A stretch of DNA of 54,239 nt from positions 1 to 54,239 of the forward strand of contig NZ_VOSW01000064.1 in NCBI RefSeq assembly GCF_009690905.1, written 5' to 3'. The notes beneath the pieces are model-generated. The model saw only the letters and a list, made by a program, of their open reading frames with translations, made no database searches and had not been told where the DNA came from. The stretch comes from Paraburkholderia madseniana (lineage in GTDB: Bacteria; Pseudomonadota; Gammaproteobacteria; Burkholderiales; Burkholderiaceae). The position numbers and the translations under genes were made by a program. The number at the start of each line of letters is the position of its first letter. The stretch's first letter is position 1. This document shows positions 17,472-27,200 of the stretch, one piece after another.

Positions 17472-18158
17472 CTATTTGCTCTTGGGCTTCACGCGATAGG
17501 CACACCGTCGCGCGCCGGCAAGTACGTGCTCCTCGCGCTCGATCGATCCTTCCTCGCCAACGATCTCCGCAAACAACTGCAACTCCGCACGGCAAAACCC
17601 CTGGCAGGTGCGCGCCGCCGCGCAGATCGGACAGTGGTTCTCCAGCAGCAGCCAGTCGCGCCCGTCTTTCTGCAACTCGGCCATATAGCCTTCGGCGCTG
17701 CGAATCTCCGCGAGCCTGGTGAGGCGCGCCTTGAGGCCCTTGATCGGTTTGAGTGCCGCGAGATAGTTCGCGCGCGTTTCGACTGCACGCTGGTCGATCA
17801 ATTTGTCGAGTCCCTCTTCGCCGAATAGCTGACGGATCGAGCCGAGCAACTGCACGGTCAATTGCGGATGCGTATCCGGAAAGCGCGCGTTGCCCGCTTC
17901 CGTCAAACCCCAGCTTTGACTCGGCCGCCCAGGCCCCACTTGCGACACCTGGCGCCCTTCGATCAAGCCACTTGTCAGCAGTTTCTGGATCTGTTGCCGC
18001 GCGGCCTCGACCGTGATGCCGAGTTCGCCCGCGATCGATGCCGTCGACAAAGACCCCTGCGTCTTCAACAGATTCAGGATGCGATCCACCGGCGCAGCCG
18101 CTGACGCGGCTTGCGTAACGGCCGGTGAATTTTCCAAGCTTTCATTTGCATATCTCAT
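17472..18158 (-). CDS. SufR-like winged-helix regulator with cysteine cluster
   Basis: A 228-residue regulator. Residues about 25-95 form a DeoR/ArsR-type winged helix (VDRILNLLKTQGSLSTASIAGELGI, VGPGRPSQSWGLTEAG). The C-terminal half resembles SufR-like regulators, with cysteines in NHCPICAAARTCQGFCRAE and RRCAYRV that could hold an iron-sulfur cluster. SufR-type proteins are redox- or iron-sensing repressors; here that is inferred from the cysteine spacing. The gene is divergent from an MFS exporter, with only 65 bases between the two starts and an inverted repeat there, so control of that exporter and itself is likely. Confidence 0.8.
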   Translation of the reverse strand: MRYANESLENSPAVTQAASAAAPVDRILNLLKTQGSLSTASIAGELGITVEAARQQIQKLLTSGLIEGRQVSQVGPGRPSQSWGLTEAGNARFPDTHPQLTVQLLGSIRQLFGEEGLDKLIDQRAVETRANYLAALKPIKGLKARLTRLAEIRSAEGYMAELQKDGRDWLLLENHCPICAAARTCQGFCRAELQLFAEIVGEEGSIEREEHVLAGARRCAYRVKPKSK

Positions 18159-18167
18159 CGGAGCGCA

Positions 18168-18197
18168 TTATTATCCAAGCCAATACTTGCATAATAA
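18168..18197. promoter_or_regulatory. Candidate operator between regulator and MFS gene
   Basis: TTATTAT (18168-18174) and ATAATAA (18191-18197) are exact inverted repeats with 16 bases between, in the 65-base divergent gap. The A/T-rich repeat overlaps where both promoters must lie, as expected for a site bound by the divergent winged-helix regulator. Confidence 0.45.
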
Positions 18198-18223
18198 GCC
18201 AGCCTCGCACGGCTGTCCATGAC

Positions 18224-19651
18224 ATGAAAAATCTGCAATCGGATGTGCCGGCATGGAGTGATCTGCTCAGCGGCAGTAACGGCTGGCGGGCGTTGGGTCT
18301 CGCGGGCGGTGTCGCGCTGCACGCCACCAATGTGTATGTGGCGACGACGATCCTGCCGTCGGTCGTGCACGACATCGGCGGACTCGAACTGTATGCGTGG
18401 AATACGACGCTGTTCGTGGTCGCGTCGATTCTCGGCTCGGTGTTGTCGGTGCGCCTGCTCGCAGTGCTCGGCGCGCGCTCCGCGTACTTCAGCGCGCTGG
18501 CGGTGTTCGCGCTCGGCACCGTCGTGTGCGCGACTGCGCCGTCGATGCTATGGATGCTCGGCGGCCGCACGCTGCAAGGTTTCGGCGGCGGCATTCTGCT
18601 CGCGCTCAGTTACGCGCTGATTCGCGTGGTGTTCGAAGAGCGCCTGTGGCCACGCGCGATGGGGCTGGTGTCGGGCATGTGGGGCGTTGCGACGTTATGC
18701 GGCCCGGCGGTCGGTGGCATCTTCGCGCAGCTCGGCGATTGGCGGCTGGCGTTCTGGGTATTGCTGCCGGTCGTGCTGCTGCTCGCCATGATCGTGCATC
18801 GCGAGGTCGATGACAAACGCGCCCACGGTGAAGCGGCTCAACCGATCCCGTTGCTCAAGGTCAGCTTGCTTGGCGCCTCCGTCCTCGTGATTTCGCTCGC
18901 CGCATTAACCGACGATATGCGCTGGAACGCGCTCGGCGTTATCGCCGGCCTTGGCTTCGTATGGCTGCTTGCGAGACTCGAACGCAGCGACGCCCACACG
19001 CGCTTGTTGCCGAGCGGTTCGTTTTCGATTCGCACGCGGCTCGGCCGCATCTACGCCTGCATGAGTCTGCTCGGTATCGGCGTGACCAGTGAGATCTTCG
19101 TGCCGTATTTCTTGCAGACGATCCACGGACGTTCGCCGTTCGCCGCCGGTTATCTGACCGCGTTGATGGCAGCCGGCTGGTCGGTCGGCTCGATGTTTAG
19201 CGCCGGCCGCTCCGCCACTGCCGCGCAACGCTTGAGCCGCGCGGGTCCGGTGGTCGCGGCACTCGGACTCGCCGCGCTCGCATGGCTGATGCCGATAGCA
19301 GGTTTGTTCGACGGTTTGCCCGGCACGGCCGCATTGTGCGCGGCGCTCGCGAGCGTGGGGCTGGGTGTCGGGATCGGCTGGCCGCATCTGCTTACTCGTG
19401 TGTTCACCGCCGCGCAACCGGGCGAAGAGAATCTCGCGTCCCTTTCGATCACCACCATTCAACTGTTCGCGATGGCGTTCGGCTCGGCGCTCGCGGGTCT
19501 CGTCGCGAACGGCGCCGGTCTCACGACCCTCGCCCCGCTACCCGGGGCGCAACAGACCGCGCTCTGGCTGTTCGCGACGTTCGCGTTCGCGCCCCTGCTC
19601 GCAGCCGGGCTGACCCGCCACAACCCGCGCCTTACCGGAGAAGCATCGTGA
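18224..19651 (+). CDS. MFS transporter (DHA2-like, 14 TM)
   Basis: A 475-residue drug/metabolite exporter-type permease with about 14 predicted helices. It begins with a short cytosolic tail and ALHATNVYVATTILPSVVHDIGG, the usual first-helix signature, followed by GRTLQGFGGGILLALSYALI and SGMWGVATLCGPAVGGIFAQLGDWR (motif C region). Its start at 18224 is chosen because the upstream in-frame part overlaps the divergent regulator. The gene overlaps the next LysR gene by four bases (GTGA), so both are in one operon. The substrate is unknown; regulation by the divergent SufR-like protein is likely. Confidence 0.9.
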   Translation: MKNLQSDVPAWSDLLSGSNGWRALGLAGGVALHATNVYVATTILPSVVHDIGGLELYAWNTTLFVVASILGSVLSVRLLAVLGARSAYFSALAVFALGTVVCATAPSMLWMLGGRTLQGFGGGILLALSYALIRVVFEERLWPRAMGLVSGMWGVATLCGPAVGGIFAQLGDWRLAFWVLLPVVLLLAMIVHREVDDKRAHGEAAQPIPLLKVSLLGASVLVISLAALTDDMRWNALGVIAGLGFVWLLARLERSDAHTRLLPSGSFSIRTRLGRIYACMSLLGIGVTSEIFVPYFLQTIHGRSPFAAGYLTALMAAGWSVGSMFSAGRSATAAQRLSRAGPVVAALGLAALAWLMPIAGLFDGLPGTAALCAALASVGLGVGIGWPHLLTRVFTAAQPGEENLASLSITTIQLFAMAFGSALAGLVANGAGLTTLAPLPGAQQTALWLFATFAFAPLLAAGLTRHNPRLTGEAS

Positions 19652-20640
19652 TAGATCGAGTCCAAGCCATGCGGATCTTCGTGCGAATCGTCGATGCCAG
19701 CAGCTTCACGCGCGCCGCCGAGTCGCTCGAGATTCCGCGCGCCACCGCGACGACCACCGTGCAGGCGCTTGAATCCCTGCTCGGCGTGCAGTTGCTGGTG
19801 CGCACGACGCGCAAGGTCACGCTGACCGCGGAAGGCGCCGCGTATTACGAACGCTGCGCGCAGATTCTCGCCGCCATCGAAGAAGTCGAATCGGGCCTGT
19901 TCAACCGCCCGGAGAATCTGCGCGGCCGCTTACGCGTCGCAATGCCGGGCATGATCGCCGCATCGATCGTGGTGCCTGCTCTGGCCTCGTTTCGTGCGCT
20001 GCATCCGCATGTCGAGTTGGCGCTCGGCGTGGGTCAGCGCACGCTCGATCTGGTTGGCGAGAGCGTCGATTGCAGTATCGAGCTAGGCGAGTTGCCCGAT
20101 TCCCGGCTGCTCGCGCGCCGCCTCGGGCTGCTCGAACGCGTCACCTGCGCAAGCCCGGCATATCTCGCGCGGCACGGCGAGCCGCGTCATCTAGACGATC
20201 TCTCGGACCACGTCTCAGTGAACTGGCTGTCGACGCAGACCGGCCGGCGCGTGGACTTCGACTTCAGCGTGGCGGCGCGGACAAGCAAGGTCAAAGTGGA
20301 CGGCTTCATTCAGGTGAACGACGAACACACGTATCTCGCGTGCGGGCTCGAAGGCCTGGGACTGATTCAGCCTGGACGCGCCACCGCTGCGCCGTACCTT
20401 GCATCCGGACAGTTGATCGAGGTCCTGCCGAAATGCAAGCCGACGCCGGTCGCGGTCTCAGTGACGTATGTGAAAAGCCGGCAGATTTCGCCGCGCGTGC
20501 GAGCCTTTGTCGACTGGCTCGCCGAGGTGTTCGACAACGCGCCGGGAATGGTCAAGGCAGCGCCGCCGCTGGCCGATCCGCCGTTGTGGCCGGTGCTGGA
20601 TACGCAGCGTCTAAACGAACTCAATACGGCGTCGCACTAA
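19648..20640 (+). CDS. LysR-family regulator (co-transcribed with MFS)
   Basis: A 330-residue LysR-type regulator. The N-terminal winged helix-turn-helix reads MRIFVRIVDASSFTRAAESLEIPRATATTTVQALE, and the effector domain spans about 95-300. The GTG start at 19648 overlaps the MFS stop (GTGA), indicating translational coupling. LysR genes are usually divergent from their targets; placement inside the exporter operon is less common and could mean it controls this transcript or a remote target. The C-terminus is extended by about 30 residues (PPLADPPLWPVLDTQRLNE), longer than typical. It is convergent with the next LysR gene. Confidence 0.9.
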   Translation: MIDRVQAMRIFVRIVDASSFTRAAESLEIPRATATTTVQALESLLGVQLLVRTTRKVTLTAEGAAYYERCAQILAAIEEVESGLFNRPENLRGRLRVAMPGMIAASIVVPALASFRALHPHVELALGVGQRTLDLVGESVDCSIELGELPDSRLLARRLGLLERVTCASPAYLARHGEPRHLDDLSDHVSVNWLSTQTGRRVDFDFSVAARTSKVKVDGFIQVNDEHTYLACGLEGLGLIQPGRATAAPYLASGQLIEVLPKCKPTPVAVSVTYVKSRQISPRVRAFVDWLAEVFDNAPGMVKAAPPLADPPLWPVLDTQRLNELNTASH

Positions 20641-20683
20641 ACGCATCGACGTGCGAATACGAAATGAAGTGCACTCGTGCGAC

Positions 20684-21556
20684 TCAACGCGCCTGCGCGA
20701 ATTCTTCTGCCACCGCGGCAATCAGCACCTGCATTCGTGCGGTCTTGTAGAGATCAGCGTGCGCAACCACCCAGACATCGAATGGCTCCGCGCGATGCGG
20801 CATTACGCGCACCAGTTCCGGTTCATAGTCGGCGCGAAAACACGGCAGCTCGGCAATACCGAAGCCGGCAAGGGCTGCCTCGAACAGCATCGCAGTGGAT
20901 TGCGTCTGGAACACGAGACGCCCCCGCGCAGTCGGCTCACCGCACAACGCCGCCCACATCGACGGCGAGGCCGGTTGTTGATACATCACCAGATCGTGCC
21001 CATCGAACGCCTCGCCTTCGCGCGGCTCGCCACGCGCGGCAATGTATTCGCGTGACGCGTAAATACCAACCTCCAGTTGCGCGAGCTTGCGCGCGATCAG
21101 GTCGGGTGCATCGGGCCGCAGCGTGCGGATCGCCACGTCGGCTTCGCGCCGCGTCAGGTTGGCGATCTGCGCGGATGTCACGCAGACGATCTCGATGCCC
21201 GGATGCGCCCGTCGTAGCCTGGCGATGGCCGGCACCACGAATTGTTTGCCGAGCGAATCCGTCGTGGCGACGCGGATCGTGCCGGCCAGTTGATCGTCGA
21301 GTCCGGCAATTCGCCGTTCGATCGACAAGGCGGCCTGCTCCATCGTCTCGGCTGCCCCGAGCAACGCTTCGCCGGCAGGCGTCAGCACGAACAAGGCGGG
21401 GGTGCGCAGAAACAGCGTTGTCGAAAGCGTTTCTTCGAGCGCGGCGATCCGTCGGCCGACTGTCGCCTGATCGACATCGAGTTGCGCCGCCGCGCCGCGC
21501 AGCGTGCCCGTACGCGCCACGGCGAGAAAAAATCGTGCGTTGTCCCAGTTGATCAT
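20684..21556 (-). CDS. LysR-family regulator (divergent from DHA2 MFS)
   Basis: A 290-residue LysR-type regulator with an N-terminal helix-turn-helix (FFLAVARTGTLRGAAAQLDVDQATVGRRIAALEE) and a substrate-binding domain that contains the family's usual RVATTDSLGKQFVVPAIARL start. It is of normal length. The gene is divergent from a DHA2-type exporter, with 124 bases between starts that carry a large nested palindrome, the classic LysR arrangement. The inducer is unknown. Confidence 0.92.
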   Translation of the reverse strand: MINWDNARFFLAVARTGTLRGAAAQLDVDQATVGRRIAALEETLSTTLFLRTPALFVLTPAGEALLGAAETMEQAALSIERRIAGLDDQLAGTIRVATTDSLGKQFVVPAIARLRRAHPGIEIVCVTSAQIANLTRREADVAIRTLRPDAPDLIARKLAQLEVGIYASREYIAARGEPREGEAFDGHDLVMYQQPASPSMWAALCGEPTARGRLVFQTQSTAMLFEAALAGFGIAELPCFRADYEPELVRVMPHRAEPFDVWVVAHADLYKTARMQVLIAAVAEEFAQAR

Positions 21557-21587
21557 TGGCTGCGCTGTCCGTCATGCATATTTGCAT

Positions 21588-21628
21588 CATACACATGCGC
21601 AATCACTGCTTTATTGCATTCGCGTATG
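21588..21628. promoter_or_regulatory. Nested palindromic LysR operator candidate
   Basis: CATAC (21588-21592), GCAAT (21599-21603), ATTGC (21613-21617) and GTATG (21624-21628) form two inverted pairs sharing the same centre at 21608. The inner pair resembles the LysR T-N11-A box. The site lies between the divergent LysR and MFS starts. Confidence 0.55.
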
Positions 21629-21680
21629 TGACTAGACTTCGTCGATCGATTCAATTGCAGTTTTAGCCCGAGGATGTGTA

Positions 21681-23075
21681 ATGACCGAATGCGCCGCTGA
21701 ACAACCGCTGCCCACCAAGCTAGCCGACACGGAGCGGGACGCCAGGCGTCCGCGCCTGACGCTGGCGCTGGTGGCGAGCGGCATGTTCATGGCCGTGCTC
21801 GACACCACCATCGTCAACGTCGCCCTGCCCGCGATGCACGTTAGCCTGGGTGCGTCCGTGGGCGGGCTCGCGTGGATTGTCGATGCCTACACGCTGAGCT
21901 TTGCCGCGCTGATCCTCGCAGGCGGCGTCGCGTCCGACCGTTTCGGCGCGAAGGCGGTGTATCTGTGGGGCCTCGCGTTGTTCGTCGCGGCCTCGGCGGC
22001 TTGCGGGCTGGCGCCGAACGTCGGCGCGCTGGTGGTCGCGCGCTTCGTACAGGGCAGCGGCGCGGCGTTATTCCTGCCGGCGTCGCTCGCCATCGTGCGC
22101 AGCACCTTTGAGGACCCCGTTGAACGCGGGCGCGCCATTGCGGCGTGGGCTGGGATTGCCTCGGTCGCGGCGGCGATTGGACCGGTGCTGGGGGGGCTCC
22201 TCGTGCAAGGGTTCGGCTGGCGCAGTGCGTTTCTGATCAATGTGCCGACTGGTCTCGTTGCCTTCGCGGGCGCATGGGTGGTGGTGCGTCATTCGACGCG
22301 CAGCGTTGGGCGTCATTTCGATTGGGGTGGGCAGTTGGCGAGCATCGTCGCATTGGGCGCGCTTTGCTACGCGGCGATTGAGTTGCCGTCGCGTGGGATC
22401 GCTGCGCGAGAGGTGTGGGGGGCGGCGGTGCTCGCCGTGCTGGCCGCGCTGACGCTTGTTGTTGTCGAGCGGCGTGTGCAGCATCCGATGGTGCCGGTTG
22501 AGTGGTTCAGCAATCGGATGTTCGTGACGATGAATGCTATGGGGACGCTCGTTTATGTTGGCTACTTTGGATTGTTGTTTGAGTTGAGTCTTTATCTGCA
22601 TGGCGAGTTTGGGTTTAATGCGAGGCAGATTGGGCTTACGTTGTTGCCGCTTGCGGGGAGTCTTTCGATCGGGAATGTGGTTGTGGGCAGGTTGCATGGG
22701 CGGTTTACTGCGACGCAGTTCATGACTACGGGGCTCGTGCTAGCCGCCGTTGCGGTGCCGGCCATGGCTCTTAGTCTGGAATGGCATGCGCCTTGGGTCT
22801 TCACTTATGCGGCGATGGTGATGTTTGGTGGTGGGACGGCGTTGTCGGTGCCGCCGATGATTTCTACTGTGCTGGAACAGGTGCCTGGTGAGTTGGCTGG
22901 TGTGGCATCGGGGTTGTTGAACGCGTTGCGGCAGGCGGGGGGGCTTGTTGGGGTCGCGATGGCTGGGGCGGCGACGATTTTGGCGCCGCATGTGGCGGAG
23001 GCGTTGTGGTGGGTTGCTGGTATGGGGCTGGTGACTTATGCGGCGGCGGCGGGGTTGGCAGCGAGTGCGGCGTAA
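21681..23075 (+). CDS. DHA2-family MFS drug/metabolite exporter
   Basis: A 464-residue permease with about 14 helices. The first helix carries the DHA2 signature LDTTIVNVALPAMHVSL, followed by WIVDAYTLSFAALILAGGVASDRFGAK (motif A region) and AAIGPVLGGLLVQGFGWRSAFLINVP (motif C). Such proteins expel toxic compounds by proton antiport. The start has GAGG eight bases upstream. From about 22450 to the end, codon choice changes to T/G-rich codons (ttg, gtt, ggg), unlike the front half, which may mark a recombined 3' part. The upstream LysR is its likely regulator. Confidence 0.92.
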   Translation: MTECAAEQPLPTKLADTERDARRPRLTLALVASGMFMAVLDTTIVNVALPAMHVSLGASVGGLAWIVDAYTLSFAALILAGGVASDRFGAKAVYLWGLALFVAASAACGLAPNVGALVVARFVQGSGAALFLPASLAIVRSTFEDPVERGRAIAAWAGIASVAAAIGPVLGGLLVQGFGWRSAFLINVPTGLVAFAGAWVVVRHSTRSVGRHFDWGGQLASIVALGALCYAAIELPSRGIAAREVWGAAVLAVLAALTLVVVERRVQHPMVPVEWFSNRMFVTMNAMGTLVYVGYFGLLFELSLYLHGEFGFNARQIGLTLLPLAGSLSIGNVVVGRLHGRFTATQFMTTGLVLAAVAVPAMALSLEWHAPWVFTYAAMVMFGGGTALSVPPMISTVLEQVPGELAGVASGLLNALRQAGGLVGVAMAGAATILAPHVAEALWWVAGMGLVTYAAAAGLAASAA

Positions 23076-23096
23076 GTTTTTTGCTCAACTGGCTCG

Positions 23097-23160
23097 CTCC
23101 CGGAAAAGCTCACCGGTCACATCTTCAGTCCACTTTTGGCCCCCGGAAAGACTCACGTTT
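23097..23160 (+). repeat. Directional 3'-flank motif, two copies
   Basis: Copy 1 at 23097-23117 (CTCCCG, GAAAAG, CTCACC, GGT) and a weaker copy 2 at 23140-23160 (CCCCCG, GAAAGA, CTCACG, TTT). They lie between the DHA2 stop and the 3' end of the minus-strand DMT remnant (stop at 23236). They belong to the window-wide family CTCCCG-N6-CTCACCTTT described in the findings. Confidence 0.6.
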
Positions 23161-23235
23161 AACGCTGCCAGTGAACGTGCGATCGCTCAGGGCATCACCG
23201 CTCCTTGAGACGCCATGCCGTCAGCCCGCCGGCCC

Positions 23236-23700
23236 TCAGGATGCCCTCACCCGCCGCACAAAGAGTCGCCGCGTGAGATCGAACGCCACCAGATTCCCCG
23301 CCACCACCAGCAGGAGCCCGAGCACTGCCAACGCGGACCACCGGTACCCTTCGAATACCGTCGACACCGCCAGCGCCACAATCGGAAACAGCACGGTGCA
23401 GTAGGCGGCCCGCTCCGCCCCGATGCGCCCGACCAGCATCAGGTACGCGGTAAAGCCAATCACCGAGCCAAAGATCGCCAGATAGGCGAGCGCGCCGAGA
23501 TAACGCGCGTCGGATTCGATGGAGAAAGAAAAGCCGGCCAGCGCGCTTCCCACCGTCAAGACGCTCGCGCCGATCAGCATTGCCCAGCTATTGGTGGCGA
23601 ACGGGTGCAAACCCATCGATTGCATCCGGCTCGACAACAGATTGCCCGCCGAAAAGCACAGGGTGCCAAGGAACGCGATCGCGAGCCACGCGAACTGACA
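23236..23700 (-). pseudogene. DMT/EamA transporter, C-terminal half only
   Basis: About 154 residues from FAWLAIAFLGTLCFSAGNLLSSRM to RRLFVRRVRAS make the second five-helix EamA repeat of a drug/metabolite transporter (SWAMLIGASVLTVG, YLAIFGSVIGFTAYLMLVGRIGAERAAY, with the usual PIVALAVSTVFEG). The first EamA repeat and start are missing. Upstream of about 23700 the frame runs into antisense of an AraC-type gene. The full protein would be about 300 residues, so this is a truncated remnant that probably cannot function. Confidence 0.75.
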
Positions 23701-24210
23701 CTGGCCGATCGCACCTATTTCGAAGACGCCCGCATCGCGCACTTGTGTCAATCGCTCGCGAATGAAGACTGGCAGGATCCTGATGGCCTGCTGCGGACCA
23801 ATGAAACCGCGCACGAGGTGTTGAGTCTGCTGCTGCGCGCACAAGGCGTGAGTCGCACGGATACGTCGCTCAAAGGCGGGCTGTCGGTCGCTACTCGGCG
23901 GCGCTTGCGCGACTACATCGAGAACCATCTCGCGCAGACGCTCACGCTCGGTGAACTTGCCGGTGTAGCGGCGCTCTCGGAATTTCATCTGGCGCGCATG
24001 TTCCGCACGTCGTTCGGACTACCGCCTGCTGCCTGGATCGCGCAACAACGGCTCGAACGTGCACGCACGTTGCTGCGCACTACGAGACTGCCGCTCGCAC
24101 AAGTTGCCGAACAATGCGGCTATGCGAACGCCAGCCATTTCAGCCATCGTTTCCGTGAAAGTGTCGGCGTGGCGCCGGCGGCGTATCGGCAGGTGGTGGG
24201 CGCGGCATAA
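23698..24210 (+). pseudogene. AraC-family regulator, C-terminal fragment
   Basis: About 170 residues beginning TLADRTYFEDARIAHLCQSL, the linker that precedes the AraC DNA-binding domain. They continue with both helix-turn-helix motifs (LTLGELAGVAALSEFHLARMFRTSFGLPP and LPLAQVAEQCGYANASHFSHRFRESVG) to a natural stop. The N-terminal effector domain is missing; upstream of the junction the frame is antisense to the DMT remnant. The intact genes were probably divergent neighbours, and one deletion took both 5' halves and the promoters. The DNA-binding domain itself looks intact, so rare expression from outside cannot be excluded. Confidence 0.75.
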
Positions 24211-24233
24211 AGGCCAACCGCGGCCAACCACCT

Positions 24234-27200
24234 TCACCGCAAAGCCATCGCCAATACTCGCGCTACATGGATTGCGTCGACGCCTGCGCCATCATGAATC
24301 TGATGCCGACAGCTCGTGCCGTCCGCCACCATCACCGTATTGCCGTCGATCTTGCGCACCGCGGGCAGCAGTGAGAGTTCCGCCATTGCCTGCGATGTCG
24401 CGTAGTGCTCGGCTTCGTAGCCGAAGCTGCCCGCCATCCCGCAGCATGACGACTCGACAGTCGACACCTTCAATTCAGGAATCCAGTTCAGTACGGTTTG
24501 CACGGGCGTGAACGCGTCGAAGGCCTTTTGATGGCAGTGGCCATGTACAAGCGCCTGCTCCTTCGCCAACGGCTTCAACGCAAGCTGCAAGCGCCCGGCC
24601 TTTTCTTCGCGCACCAGAAACTCTTCGAATAGAAACGCCTGTTTCGAAAGGCGTCGCGCTTCGTCACCGAAACCGTAGTGCAGAAACTCGTCGCGCAACG
24701 ACAGCAAACACGACGGCTCCAACCCGACGATCGGCACGCCGCGTTCCACAAACGGTTTGAACAGATCGAGCATGCGCCGCGCTTCCTGCTTCGCTTCATC
24801 GACCAAACCGGCCGCGAGGAAAGTGCGGCCGCAACACACCGGCCGCTCGCCCTGGCGCGTATTGAAGTGCACCGTGTAACCGGCAGCTTCCAACACCTGC
24901 TGCGCGGCGCGCGCGTTTTCCGGCTCCATGTTGTTGTTGAACGTATCGACGAACAACAGCACTTCTTTCAGCGCGCCGCCTTGAGGTGGTTTGGTCGCCG
25001 ACGCACTCGCCAAGAACGATTTCTTGAAACGCGGCAACGTACGTTCAGGCGCAAAACCCACCGAACGTTTGAACCACGCCGACAACACCGGCACGTTGTC
25101 GGCCAATGCCATCAAGCCCGGCACGCGACTCGCCGTTGCCGCATAGCGCGGCATGAAGGCCACCAACCTGTCACGCAGACGCAGTCCATGCCGTTTGACA
25201 CGCGCCGCCCGCGCTTCGATCTTGAACTTCGCCATGTCGACGCCCGTCGGGCAATCGCGCTTGCAGCCCTTGCACGAGACGCACAGGTCGAGTGTGTCCT
25301 TGACGTCGTCGCTGGCGAGTCCTGCTTCGCCCAGTTGCCCGGAGATCGCGAGACGCAGCGTGTTCGCCCGTCCCCGCGTCACATGTTGCTCATCCTTCGT
25401 CACGCGATAACTCGGGCACATGGTGCCCGCGTCGAACTTGCGGCAATGGCCGTTGTTGTTGCACATCTCGACGGCCTTCGCGAGACCGCCTGACAGATCG
25501 TTACCGCTGCCCGGCAGCGTCTCCCGCCCCGTCAGCGGATCGCGTTCAACGTTCCATACGGACCAGTCGAGCGCGGTCTCGATCCGCTGCGCCTCATAGC
25601 CCGGCGCGAAGCGGAAATTGCGCGCGTCGTCCATCTTCGGCGGACGCACGATCTTGTCGGGATTGAAGCGGTTATCCGGATCGAACAACGCCTTGATTTC
25701 GGTAAACGCCTGGTTCAGCCGCGGCCCGTATTGCCACGCGACCCATTCGCCGCGGCACAAGCCGTCACCGTGCTCGCCGGAATACGCGCCCTTGTATTCG
25801 CGCACCAACGCCGCCGCCTCTTCGGCGATCGCGCGCATCTTCACTGCGCCGTCGCGCCGCATATCGAGAATCGGCCGCACGTGCAGCGTGCCGACACTCG
25901 CATGCGCATACCAGGTGCCTTCGGTGCCATTGCGGTGAAAGACTTCGGTCAGACGGCTCGTGTATTCCGCCAGATGTTCGAGCGGCACCGCGCAATCTTC
26001 GATGAAGGAGACCGGCTTGCCGTCGCCCTTCATGCTCATCATGATGTTCAGCCCAGCTTTGCGGACTTCCCACAGCGCTTTCTGTTCGTTCGCGGCAGGC
26101 ATCTCGACGACCGAATCGGGCAAACCGAGATCGGCCATCAGTTCGGTGAGTTGTTTGAGCGACGCGAGTTGCTGGTCGCGGTCCTCGCCTGCGAATTCCA
26201 CTAGCAGGATGGCTTGCGGCTCGCCGACCAAAGCCTTCTCGATCACCGGACGGAAGGCAGGATTGCTCATCGCCAGATCGATCATGGTGCGATCGACCAG
26301 TTCCACGGCCACCGGCTTCAGCTTGACGATGTGCTGCGTGAGATCCATCGACTGCCAGAAGGTCGGGAAATTGACCACGCCAAGCGTCTTATGCGTCGGC
26401 AGCGGCGCGAGCTTCAGCGTCAGTTGCCGGCTGAACGCAAGCGTGCCTTCCGAACCGACCAGCAGATGCGCGAGATTCGCGCTGCCGTCGTCGGTATAAG
26501 CGCGCGGGTTCTGGCAATCGAACACGTCGATGTTGTAGCCCGCGACGCGACGCAAAACCTTCGGCACGCGTTCGACGATTTCAGCATGCTCTCGCTCAGC
26601 AATCCGCTTCACGCCTTCGACGATCTGCTGCAAGCGCACGCCTTGCGGCGCCTCGCGCAATGAGGCGAAACGTGCTTCGCTGCCGTCGGCGAGAATGGCG
26701 TCGATCGCTTCGACGTTGTGCACCATGTTGCCGTATTCGATCGAGCGCGAACCGCACGAGTTGTTGCCGGCCATTCCCCCAATCGTGCATTGCGCCGCCG
26801 TCGAGACATCGACCGGAAACCACAGGCCATGCGGCTTCAACCATGCATTCAGATGGTCCAGCACGACGCCCGGCTCGACTGTCACCGTACGCGCGTCGGC
26901 ATCGAAGTCGACGATGTTGTTCAGCCACTTGCTGGTGTCGATCACCAGCGCCTCGCCGACAGTCTGGCCGCATTGGCTTGTGCCTGCGCCACGCGCGAGC
27001 AACGGTACTTTCTCGCTGCGTGCAATTTCCAGCGCAATGCGCAGATCGTCCTGATCGCGCGGCACCACCACGCCGATCGGCGTGATCTGATAGATCGACG
27101 CATCGGTGGAATAACGGCCGCGGCTGGCCGCATCGAACAACACGTCGCCACGCAAAGCCTTGCGCAGATGTTGCGCGAGCGGCGACGTCAGCCGTGCAGC

